From the NCBI RefSeq assembly GCF_003711105.1, contig NZ_CP023865.1, positions 1,462,001 to 1,526,000 of the forward strand: a stretch of 64,000 bases of DNA, written 5' to 3'. The notes below the pieces were generated by a model. That model was not told the DNA's origin. It did not search any database and saw nothing but the letters and a program-made list of their open reading frames with translations. This document shows, one piece after another, positions 24,357 through 31,907 of the stretch. The DNA is from Actinoplanes teichomyceticus ATCC 31121 (GTDB taxonomy: Bacteria; Actinomycetota; Actinomycetes; Mycobacteriales; Micromonosporaceae). How positions within the stretch are numbered: position 1 is the stretch's first letter; every line of letters begins with the position of its first letter. Position numbers and translations under genes: made by a program.

Positions 24357-25784
24357 TCAGCGCGCGGCGAAGTCAGCCGGCCGGAACCGCCCGCCGGCCA
24401 GGTGCTCCTCGATCCGTTCGAGACTGTGCCCGGTCAGCTCGGGCATCCTCCGGTACAGGAACACGAACGCGAGGATGTTGAACAGCGCGTACATCCAGAA
24501 GGTCTGACCCGTGCCGATCGTCCGCATGGTGCTCAGCAGGGTCAGGGTGATCAGCACGTTCGTGCCCCACAGCGACGCCGACTGCGCCGCGGCGCCCGCC
24601 GCCCGGGTGGCCAGCGGGTAGATCTCCGAGCCGGTCAGCCACCCCATGAGCTGGATCCCGCCGGCGGTGAACGCCATGAAGGCGACGAGGGTGGCGACGA
24701 TCCACGGCACCATGGACTTGCCGTCGTTGCCGGTGACGAAGAACCAGCCGAGCACCAGGAGCGCGAGCGCGGAGAACGGCAGGGTCAGCAGGGTCAGCCG
24801 GCGCCGCCCCACGCGGTCGATGACGGCCAGGCCGACGAGCTGCGCGATGAGGTACGTCAGGCCCAGAGCCACCGAGACGCGCAGCGCGGTCGAGTCGGAG
24901 AAGCCGTTGTCGGTGAGGATGGTGGGCGTGTAATACACGATCATCTCGATGCCGGACAGCTGGGTGAAGATGGCCAGCCCGCAGCCGACGAGCAGCGCCG
25001 GACGTACCCAGGCCGCCCTGAGCCCGCTCCATCCGCGCGTGTCGGCCTCCTTCTCGGCGCGCACGTTGTCCTGGATCTCGTCGAGTTCGGCGGTCAGGTC
25101 GCCGTCTGGGTGGCGCACCCGGGCCAGCGCCTCGCGGGCACGGTCGGCGTGGCCCTCCCGGGCGAGCCAGCGCGGACTCTCCGGCAGCCGCAGCATCAGG
25201 GCGAACATCACCGCGGCCGGGAGCGCGGCCAGGCCGATCGCGATGCGCCAGTGGATCATCTGGGCCGCGCCGACGACGGTCGCGATGACGATGCCGACGC
25301 CGATCGCGATCTGGAAGAAGAGCACCAGACGGCCGCGGTAGGCGGTCGGCGCGAGCTCGGCGACGTACACCGGGGCGGTCTGCGTGGCGCCGCCCACGGC
25401 GAAGCCCAGCACGAGGCGGCTGGCGGACAGGGTGACCGGATCCGGCGACAGCGACGCCGCGACCGTCCCGGCGACGAAGACGATGCCGATGAGCAGCAGC
25501 GTGCCGTGCCGGCCCCGGCGCTCGGCCAACCGGCTGCAGGTGAGCGCGCCGATGACGGCGCCCACCAGGATCGATGCCGCGATCACCTGTTCCCACACGT
25601 GGCCGATGGCGAAGTCGTCACCGATCTGCAGCAGGGCGCCGGAGATGATGCCGGTGTCGTAGCCGTAGAGCAGGCCGGAGACGGCCGAGACCAGGGCGAC
25701 CACGATGATCGATCCGGTCAGCCGCTGGTCCGGCGGCGGCGGTGACAGCTGTGGTGCGTGTCGGTTCCGGTCGACCTGGCTCAT
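24357..25784 (-). CDS. MFS sugar transporter (sugar porter family)
   Basis: Protein of 475 residues, start fixed by GGGAGG five bases before the ATG (MSQVDRN). About twelve membrane segments. Sugar-porter marks: LLYGYDTGIISGALL in helix 1, RLAERRGRHG in loop 2-3, LPESPRWLAREG in the central loop, DRVGRRRL in loop 8-9, and PELTGHSLERIEEHL at the end (PETKG-like). It probably imports a monosaccharide or inositol by proton symport. It stands alone on the minus strand; the 456 bases to its right (25785-26240) hold no gene I can support. Confidence 0.92.
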   Translation of the reverse strand: MSQVDRNRHAPQLSPPPPDQRLTGSIIVVALVSAVSGLLYGYDTGIISGALLQIGDDFAIGHVWEQVIAASILVGAVIGALTCSRLAERRGRHGTLLLIGIVFVAGTVAASLSPDPVTLSASRLVLGFAVGGATQTAPVYVAELAPTAYRGRLVLFFQIAIGVGIVIATVVGAAQMIHWRIAIGLAALPAAVMFALMLRLPESPRWLAREGHADRAREALARVRHPDGDLTAELDEIQDNVRAEKEADTRGWSGLRAAWVRPALLVGCGLAIFTQLSGIEMIVYYTPTILTDNGFSDSTALRVSVALGLTYLIAQLVGLAVIDRVGRRRLTLLTLPFSALALLVLGWFFVTGNDGKSMVPWIVATLVAFMAFTAGGIQLMGWLTGSEIYPLATRAAGAAAQSASLWGTNVLITLTLLSTMRTIGTGQTFWMYALFNILAFVFLYRRMPELTGHSLERIEEHLAGGRFRPADFAAR

Positions 25785-26240
25785 GGTGACCTCCCGTGCC
25801 GGCATGAGCGGACAGCGGCCGACGGGATTCCCCGGGATGACCCCGGCTAACGCATGAGTACGCGCCTTCGGTCACCGCGGTGTCGCGCCCGTGTCCCGGC
25901 GCTGGGTGGCGCCGCCCGCCGGGTGGCGCCGCCCGCCGCGGTCATGGCGGCCCGGAACCGGCTGCCCGTTCAGGCATCCGCGACTACTCGGGTTGGTGTG
26001 GGCGTTGAGCAAGTCACGGAGAGCTGTGACTGTGGATCTCCGTTGGCGAAGCTGAGCGCGTTAGGTGGCGATGTCGATCTCGATGGCAGCGTCATCGGTT
26101 GAGCCGAGCCGCGGTAGTTGAAACGGGGTGTGGGTAGTGGGAACCGTGGCGAGGAGATGAACGGGCGGCGGCCACCACCGTCGCCGGCCCGACTGAAAAT
26201 TGACTCGCCGGGTCAGCGGGATTGTCGATGTAATTCCTCC

Positions 26241-26999
26241 ATGCGTATCACTGCAGGAACCGTCGCCGACGGCATCCGTGAACAGCTCTTCACTGTCGGC
26301 GACATCCCTGGAGTGCTCTGGACGCCCGCCGCAGGCTCCGGTCCCCGTCCACTGGTCTTGATCGGGCACGGCGGCGGCCAGCACAAGAAGGGATGGGAGG
26401 TCGTCTCCCGAGCCTTCCCGTACGTCACTGCTTGCGGCTTTGCGGTCGCCGCGATCGACGCGCCAGGTACTGGTGACAGGCCGGAGCATCCGGAGATCCG
26501 GCGGCTCGTTGCGCTGATCGACGAACGAAAGGCTGCGGGCGAGCCCTTCGGACCCGCGCTGCCCGCCCTCTACGAAACCGTGGCGGCAGAACTCATCCCC
26601 AACTGGCAGACCACCCTGGACGCGTTGCAGAAACTGGACTCCGTCGGCGACAGCCAGCCCGTCGGGTACTACGGCCTGTCCGCTGCCGGGGAGTCGGGCA
26701 TCCGCCTTGTCGCGGCCGAACCCCGGATCACTGCTGCGGTCCTCGGCCTCATGGCATGCGACTGGCTCCTGGACACCGCAGCGCGGATCACGATCCCCGT
26801 CGAGTACCTTCTGCAGTGGGACGATGAAGGCAATCCGCGGGACTCAGTCATGAAGCTGTTCGACGCACTCGGCTCCGCCGAGAAGACCTTGCACGCCAAC
26901 CCCGGTGGCCATTTCCGGATCCCGCCTTTCGAAATCGACAGCTCGATCCGATTCTTCGCTAGGCACCTGGGCGGCGCTGGCGTACCGAGCAGTTCCTGA
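26241..26999 (+). CDS. Alpha/beta hydrolase (dienelactone-hydrolase-like)
   Basis: Protein of 252 residues beginning MRITAGTVADGIRE. It has a beta-hairpin start (FTVGDIPGVLWTP), oxyanion segment PLVLIGHGGGQHKKG, nucleophile elbow YYGLSAAGESG, acid region LLQWDDEGNP and a final His in NPGGHFRIPPFE. The elbow reads G-L-S-A-A, with Ala in place of the last Gly of GxSxG. Substrate unknown; esterase or lactonase-type activity is likely. Longer starts upstream to 26118 lack coding character. The start has only a weak TTCCTCC-flanked ribosome site. Confidence 0.82.
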   Translation: MRITAGTVADGIREQLFTVGDIPGVLWTPAAGSGPRPLVLIGHGGGQHKKGWEVVSRAFPYVTACGFAVAAIDAPGTGDRPEHPEIRRLVALIDERKAAGEPFGPALPALYETVAAELIPNWQTTLDALQKLDSVGDSQPVGYYGLSAAGESGIRLVAAEPRITAAVLGLMACDWLLDTAARITIPVEYLLQWDDEGNPRDSVMKLFDALGSAEKTLHANPGGHFRIPPFEIDSSIRFFARHLGGAGVPSSS

Positions 27000-27226
27000 C
27001 ACCGCAGGAGCCCGCGCCGCCGCGCGGTCAGCCGCTACGTGATGCCCCTGCCCACGCCCGCCGCTAGCCCGGTCACACCTACGGCGCAGCGGTTGGGGCG
27101 AGACGCTGCCCACGAAGAGCCAGGTCGGCGCGGCATCCGGACCGTCGATATAGATGATGTTCGCGGCAGGTCGCGGGTGTTAGTCCTATCGGGCGGCGTT
27201 CGGCCGGATCGTGAGAGGTGAGAGTC

Positions 27227-27988
27227 ATGCTGCCCGGTGGGATGATGCCGATAACCCCGTTGGCGGTGATGATCCGCCGGACTCCGCCGCAGTCCGCGAT
27301 CAGCATGCTGACCGGCCTGCCCCCGGAACGGTTCGTGGCCGTGGCCGCCGCCCTGGGTGGGGCGGACGTGGCCCGGCTGATGCTGGCCGCCAAGCCGGAC
27401 GGCCGGGCGCGGTTGCTGGAGATGTTCGCCGACCGGGAGCTGATCCGGGCCACCTCGGCGGTCACCCCCGAGCCGGCCGCCACGATGCTGGCCGGGCTGC
27501 CGGTGTCCCGGCTGCGCGGACTCTTCGGCGAGCTGCCCGAGCCGGTCCGGTCGGCGCTGCTCACCGCCCTTCCCGCCGAGCGGCGCGACGAGCTGCTCGG
27601 CGAGCTCGACAACGGGCAGGCCCAGGGCGCCCGGGCGGCGTTGTACGAGCGGGCGGTCACCGCCGCGCTGCGACGCGCCAACACCGAGGTGACGGTGCCC
27701 GCCGGTGCTCCCGCGGGCATCATGTACGTCCGCGCGTACCACCGGCTGGTCGCGGTCGCGGTGTGCCGGGGCGACGACGGCCGTACCGGGGTGCCGGCGG
27801 CCGAGAACGCGGCCTACCGGCTGCGGGCCCACGGCGCGCTGTGCGTCACCGACCAGCCGATCGATCCGCAGGTGCGGCGCTACTGCGGGGGCGCTCGTGA
27901 GCAGGGCCGCCCGCTGGACGTGGTGACCTGGGCCGGCGAGCGCCACGACGGCCACCTCAAGCGCACCCTGGCCACCCTGCTGTCCTGA
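27227..27988 (+). CDS. Hypothetical protein with MgtE-N-like helical repeats
   Basis: Protein of 253 residues (ATG eight bases after GAGAGG). The N-terminal half is built of short helical repeats centred on phrases such as LTGLPPERFVAVAAALGGAD, LAGLPVSRLRGLFGELPEP and LTALPAERRDELLGEL, reminiscent of the MgtE intracellular N domain or other helical-repeat proteins. The C-terminal part is alpha/beta (GIMYVRAYHRLVAVAV, THLKRTLATLL-like end) and unrecognised. No membrane segment. A regulatory or scaffold role is possible but unproven. It is followed by the LacI regulator. Confidence 0.68.
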   Translation: MLPGGMMPITPLAVMIRRTPPQSAISMLTGLPPERFVAVAAALGGADVARLMLAAKPDGRARLLEMFADRELIRATSAVTPEPAATMLAGLPVSRLRGLFGELPEPVRSALLTALPAERRDELLGELDNGQAQGARAALYERAVTAALRRANTEVTVPAGAPAGIMYVRAYHRLVAVAVCRGDDGRTGVPAAENAAYRLRAHGALCVTDQPIDPQVRRYCGGAREQGRPLDVVTWAGERHDGHLKRTLATLLS

Positions 27989-28096
27989 CCGGCGGCGCGG
28001 GCGGTCGCTGAAACCTTGTTGGGAACGAATGCGGGCACATCCCGGGCGTGACACCTGCGGGATCGTCCCGGACGGCATCGCTGCTGAGAGCGGCGA

Positions 28097-28110
28097 TGAA
28101 AACCTGTGCA
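28097..28110. promoter_or_regulatory. LacI-type operator candidate before the lacI gene
   Basis: TGAAAACCTGTGCA matches 12 of 14 positions of TGNAANCGNTTNCA-type LacI-family operators. It lies 58 bases before the LacI-family start, so autoregulation is plausible. Confidence 0.4.
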
Positions 28111-28167
28111 GCACCGATCCGATAGACTCCGCCCCGCATCATCACCGACCGTCGGGAGGGGCCCACC

Positions 28168-29166
28168 GTGGCAGCGACCGTGAGCGACGTCGCCCGGGCG
28201 GCCGGGGTCTCGGCCTCGACGGTCTCCCGCGCGCTGACCGGCGGGACCGTCAGCCCGGCGACCCGGGAGATGGTGATGGCGGTGGCGAGCCAGCTGGGCT
28301 ACCAGCCGAACCGGGCGGCCCGCGGCCTGATCACCGGCCGCACCGGCAACCTCGGCCTGATCGTCCCCGACCTGCGCAACCCGTTCTTCGCCGACGTGGT
28401 GAAGGGGGTCACCACCCGGGCCCGGGCGCTGGACTGCGGGGTGTTCATCGCCGACACCGACGAGGATCCGCGCGCCGAGCTGGAGGCGGTGGCCGCGCTC
28501 AGCCGCAACACCGACGGCCTCCTGCTCTGCTCCCCGCGGGCCGGTGACGACGAGTTGCTGGAGGTGGTGGAGCCGGCGAGCACGGTGCTGATCCACCGCC
28601 AGGTGCCCGGCATCCCGTCGGTGGTGGCCGACATGGTCGACGGCACCCGGCAGGCGATCGCGCATCTGCACGCGCTCGGGCACCGCCGGGTGGCGTACGT
28701 CGCCGGGCCGGAGGACTCGTGGGCGAGCCGGCAGCGGCAGGCGGCGCTCGCCGACGCGCACGCGGACGTGGAGATCCTGCGCCTGGGGTCGGTGGCGCCG
28801 ACCTTCCAGGGCGGCGTGCTCGCCGGTGACCTGGTGCTGGCCAGCCCGGCCACCGCCGTGGTGGCCTACAACGACATGGTCGCGCTGGGGCTGCTGCACC
28901 GGCTGGCCGCGCGCGGGATCTCGGTGCCGGAGCGGCTCAGCGTCGTGGGGTACGACGACGTCAGCCTGGCGACCATGAGTCATCCGCCGCTGACCACGGT
29001 TGCCGTGCCCAAGGGCAGGGCCGGGGCGGCCGCGCTGGACATGGTGCAGCGGCGCATCGGCGGCGCGGGCGGGCGGCCCCGCGCGTCGCAGGCCGCGCCG
29101 GAGCAGGAGATCGTGCTGGGCACGAGCCTGGTGGTCCGCTCGTCGTCCGGCGTCGCCGGCGCCTGA
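28168..29166 (+). CDS. LacI-family transcriptional regulator
   Basis: Protein of 332 residues from a GTG with GGGAGG upstream. The N-terminal helix-turn-helix and hinge are typical: TVSDVARAAGVSASTVSRAL, then REMVMAVASQLGYQPNRAAR. The periplasmic-binding-like effector domain follows (NLGLIVPDLRNPFFADVVKG, VVGYDDVSLATMSHPPLTTV). It is convergent with the altronate-dehydratase-like gene, whose upstream DNA and flank carry LacI-type half-sites and one perfect operator match, so it probably represses a hexuronate or related sugar-acid pathway. The ligand cannot be read from the sequence. Confidence 0.93.
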   Translation: MAATVSDVARAAGVSASTVSRALTGGTVSPATREMVMAVASQLGYQPNRAARGLITGRTGNLGLIVPDLRNPFFADVVKGVTTRARALDCGVFIADTDEDPRAELEAVAALSRNTDGLLLCSPRAGDDELLEVVEPASTVLIHRQVPGIPSVVADMVDGTRQAIAHLHALGHRRVAYVAGPEDSWASRQRQAALADAHADVEILRLGSVAPTFQGGVLAGDLVLASPATAVVAYNDMVALGLLHRLAARGISVPERLSVVGYDDVSLATMSHPPLTTVAVPKGRAGAAALDMVQRRIGGAGGRPRASQAAPEQEIVLGTSLVVRSSSGVAGA

Positions 29167-29202
29167 CGGCGCAGCGGGCGCCCCGCCGCCGGCCGGTGGT
29201 GC

Positions 29203-30738
29203 TCAGGTCACCGCGCCCAGCTGCCACGGGACGAATTCGTCACGGCCCAGGTCGAGCTCCTCGCTGACGGTGGCCCGGCCGGACGCGACCGCCAGCACGG
29301 CCTCCAGGATCTCTGCGCCGACGCTGTCGATCGTGTCGGTGCCGGCCACGATCCCGCCGGCGTTGAGGTCCATGTCCTCGCGCATCCGTTCGTACATCGG
29401 GGTGTTCGTGGCGACCTTGATGCAGGGCACCGGCTTGGTGCCGAGCACCGAGCCGCGGCCGGTGGTGAAGACCACGACGGTCGCGCCGCCGGCGACCAGG
29501 CCGGTGACCGACACCGGGTCGTACCCGGGGGTGTCCATGAAGGTGAAACCGGAGGCGGTGACCCGCTCGGCGTACTCGTAGACCGCCGTCAGCTCGGCGG
29601 TGCCGCCCTTGGCGACCGCGCCGAGCGACTTCTCCAGGATGGTGGTCAGCCCGCCGGCCTTGTTGCCGGGGGACGGGTTGTTGTCCAGGGTGCCCCCGCC
29701 GCTCTCCACGTACCTCTTCCACCACTCGATCCGGTCCAGCAGCCGCCGGCCGACCTCCGGGCTGACCGCGCGCCGGGTCAGCAGGTGCTCGGCGCCGAAC
29801 ACCTCGGGGGTCTCCGCCAGGACGGTGGTGGCGCCCTGCGCGACCAGCAGGTCGGAGGCGCGGCCCAGGGCCGGGTTGGCGGTGATCCCGGAGTACCCGT
29901 CGGACCCGCCGCAGTTGAGCCCGAGCACCAGTTTCGAGGCCGGCGCGGTCTGCCGCCGGCGCTGGTCGAGCTGCTCGATCAGGCTGCGCACCACGGCGGA
30001 GCCGTCGCGCACCGTGGCCCGGATGCCGCCGTGCTCCTGGATCACCATCTGCTCGATCAGGGTGTCGGCGGGCGCCGGCAGGTCGGCCAGCACGGCGTCG
30101 GCGGCCAGCATCTCGCAGCCGAGCCCGAGCACGAGCAGGGCGCCGATGTTCGGGTGGGCCGCGTAACCGCGCAGCGTGCGGCGCAGCATCCGGCCGCCCT
30201 CGCTGGCCGGCACCATCCCGCAGCCGGAGTCGTGGGTCAGCGCCACCACGCCGTCCACGTTCGGGCAGGCGTCCATGACCGGGCCGCGGAACTGGTCGGC
30301 GATCATGCGGGCGGTGGAGGCCGAGCAGTTCACCGTGGTCACGATGCCCACGTAGTTGCGGGTGCCGACCGAGCCGTCGGCCCGGACGAAGCCCTCGAAC
30401 GTCCGGGTCCGCGTGGCCGGCGCGATCGGGACCCGCGCGGTGCCGAACTCGTACCGGTGCTGGACGTCGTCCATGCCCAGGTTGTGCGCGTGCACGTGCT
30501 CACCCGGCCGGACGTCGGCGGTGGTGCGGCCGATCGACTGCCCGTACTTGTGCACCCGGGCGCCGGCCGGCAGCTCGCGGACCGCGAACTTGTGGCTGCG
30601 CGGGACCTCGGTGGCGATCGTCAGCAGCGTGTCACCGTGCCGCAGGGCGAGGCCGGGGGCCAGGTCCCGGGTGGCCACCGCGACGTCGTCGCCGGGGCTC
30701 AGCAGCAGGGCGTGGTCGGTGAGTTCAGCGGCTGTCAT
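29203..30738 (-). CDS. uxaA: UxaA/GarD-family sugar-acid dehydratase
   Basis: Protein of 511 residues; ATG six bases after AAGGAGG. An N-terminal SAF-like domain (LLLSPGDDVAVATRDLAPG ... ELPAGARVHKYGQSIG) is followed by the UxaA body (GFVRADGSVGTRNYVGIVTT, LTHDSGCGM, LGLNCGGSDGYSGITANPA, GTLDNNPSPGNKAGGLTTI, GGATVVVFTTGRGS). Altronate dehydratase converts altronate to 2-keto-3-deoxygluconate in galacturonate breakdown; galactarate dehydratase is close enough in sequence to remain possible. The upstream neighbour is a relic of a UxaB-like reductase, supporting the altronate reading. Confidence 0.88.
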   Translation of the reverse strand: MTAAELTDHALLLSPGDDVAVATRDLAPGLALRHGDTLLTIATEVPRSHKFAVRELPAGARVHKYGQSIGRTTADVRPGEHVHAHNLGMDDVQHRYEFGTARVPIAPATRTRTFEGFVRADGSVGTRNYVGIVTTVNCSASTARMIADQFRGPVMDACPNVDGVVALTHDSGCGMVPASEGGRMLRRTLRGYAAHPNIGALLVLGLGCEMLAADAVLADLPAPADTLIEQMVIQEHGGIRATVRDGSAVVRSLIEQLDQRRRQTAPASKLVLGLNCGGSDGYSGITANPALGRASDLLVAQGATTVLAETPEVFGAEHLLTRRAVSPEVGRRLLDRIEWWKRYVESGGGTLDNNPSPGNKAGGLTTILEKSLGAVAKGGTAELTAVYEYAERVTASGFTFMDTPGYDPVSVTGLVAGGATVVVFTTGRGSVLGTKPVPCIKVATNTPMYERMREDMDLNAGGIVAGTDTIDSVGAEILEAVLAVASGRATVSEELDLGRDEFVPWQLGAVT

Positions 30739-30941
30739 GCCGCGCCTCCTTCGGTGTTCGCGGTCGCCGGGCTCGCCGGCGCGCCGCCGCCGAGCCGGGC
30801 GGCGTCCCGCGCCGGGGGTGATGCCGAGGACGGACACGCTTCGTAGCCGCGGGGGTGTGCACCCGGCCGGGCGACGGCACCCCGGCGGCGGTCCGGCGCG
30901 AGCATCGGAAAGACACTCTCCCGGTGGCGGCGGCACCGTCG

Positions 30942-30965
30942 TGAAAACGTGCGGGAACGTTTGCA
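30942..30965. promoter_or_regulatory. Inverted LacI-type half-sites upstream of uxaA
   Basis: TGAAAACG (30942-30949) and CGTTTGCA (30958-30965) are the two halves of a LacI-family operator, here separated by eight bases. They lie about 200 bases before the uxaA-like start, in a locally AT-richer stretch. Confidence 0.4.
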
Positions 30966-31005
30966 AAATGCATCATCGCATGTGTTTCCATTCGTCGTCC
31001 AGATC

Positions 31006-31358
31006 GGGAGCGCGCTGAACGCGAGCGCCAAGTGGCACACCCGGAGCCTGCCCGTGGTCCGCGACGCCTGGCCGACCGGGCCGCGCCGCTCAGCGTCTTC
31101 GCCCTGGCCTGCCTGCTCGCCGGGTATGCCGGCGCGCTCGGCGAGGAGCCGGTCCGCGACGACGAGGCGGTGGTGGAGCTGGTCCGCGCCGAGTTCGATG
31201 CCGCCGGCCCGCGGCGGCGGCTGACCGTGCTGCCCCGGCTCGGGTGGCCGCACGTCGATCCGGCCAACCTGGGCCGGCTGGCCGGGGAGACCGCGGCGCA
31301 CGTGCGGGCGCTGCTCGGCGGCGACCCGGCGGCCGTGGTCCGCGCGCTGGTCGGCTGA
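31006..31358 (+). pseudogene. UxaB-like tagaturonate reductase, 3' remnant
   Basis: Two frames together read like the C-terminal domain of mannitol-dehydrogenase-family reductases: LNASAKWHTRSLPVVRD, then, after a frameshift near 31065, LADRAAPLSVFALACLLAGY, RDDEAVVELVRAEFD and a helical end. UxaB normally has about 480 residues; only the last 110 or so remain, with no Rossmann domain. Tagaturonate reductase makes altronate, the substrate of UxaA, which lies next door on the other strand. I infer a broken hexuronate pathway; a different family member (fructuronate or mannitol type) is equally compatible. Confidence 0.6.
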
Positions 31359-31408
31359 CGCGCCGGCCGCCGGTCCGTACGGGGAATGCGGCCGCCGTGC
31401 ACTCTTTA

Positions 31409-31422
31409 TGGAATCGTTTGCA
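31409..31422. promoter_or_regulatory. Perfect LacI-type operator match
   Basis: TGGAATCGTTTGCA agrees at every fixed position with TGNAANCGNTTNCA. It lies just after the uxaB-like relic and before the transporter relic, where a promoter for the lost transporter would have been. Confidence 0.55.
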
Positions 31423-31619
31423 GTAATTGCTGATAGTGTCTTTCGGCTGATTCAGGAGTGACGGGACCCGATTATCGACCAACCGGCCGGCCGGATCGTG
31501 CCGGTCGTGGTGGCTCGATGCCGCCGCGGACGCCGGACCCCTCGGCGACGCCCTCACCGGCGGTGGGCTGCCCGTCGCGGAGCCCACGCTGCGTACACCG
31601 GAGGCCACCTCCGGCGGGC

Positions 31620-31853
31620 CGGCCGCGATCCGGCTTCGACCTGGGCTACGTCGGCCACGTGGCGAACGCCGACCAGACCGTGAGCGTCCTGCACGGCATC
31701 AAGGCCCTGCAGACGGCCGTCCCGTTCGTGGCCGTCCTGCTCGCCGTGCTGGTGCTCTTCCTGCTCTACCCGCTCACCGACAGCAAGGTCACCGCGCTGG
31801 TGCGCGAGACCCAGCAGCGCGAGGCGGCCGAGGCCGCGCAGCCGGGCGCGTGA
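31620..31853 (+). pseudogene. GPH-type sugar/hexuronide transporter, 3' remnant
   Basis: The frame ends in a membrane segment (VPFVAVLLAVLVLFLLYPLTD) followed by SKVTALVRETQQREAAE. The phrase YPLTD plus a charged helix is typical of the last helix and tail of glycoside-pentoside-hexuronide symporters. About 70 residues remain of a normal 450, and the sequence before 31620 is Pro/Arg-rich and not transporter-like. Its position beside uxaA and the uxaB relic suggests a hexuronate importer that has been lost. Confidence 0.55.
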
Positions 31854-31860
31854 CCCGGCC

Positions 31861-31899
31861 GGCACCGGGGCCGGCGCGACCCGCGCCGGCCCCGGTGCC
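31861..31899. terminator. Strong bidirectional terminator hairpin
   Basis: An 18-bp perfect stem (GGCACCGGGGCCGGCGCG and its complement) with an ACC loop separates the transporter relic from the convergent secreted-protein gene. Confidence 0.85.
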
Positions 31900-31907
31900 G
31901 AGCCACC

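Noticed and set aside
30350..31018. A plus-strand gene opposite the start of uxaA
   Set aside because: Arg/Pro/Ser-rich shadow with no domain; the uxaA start is fixed by AAGGAGG.
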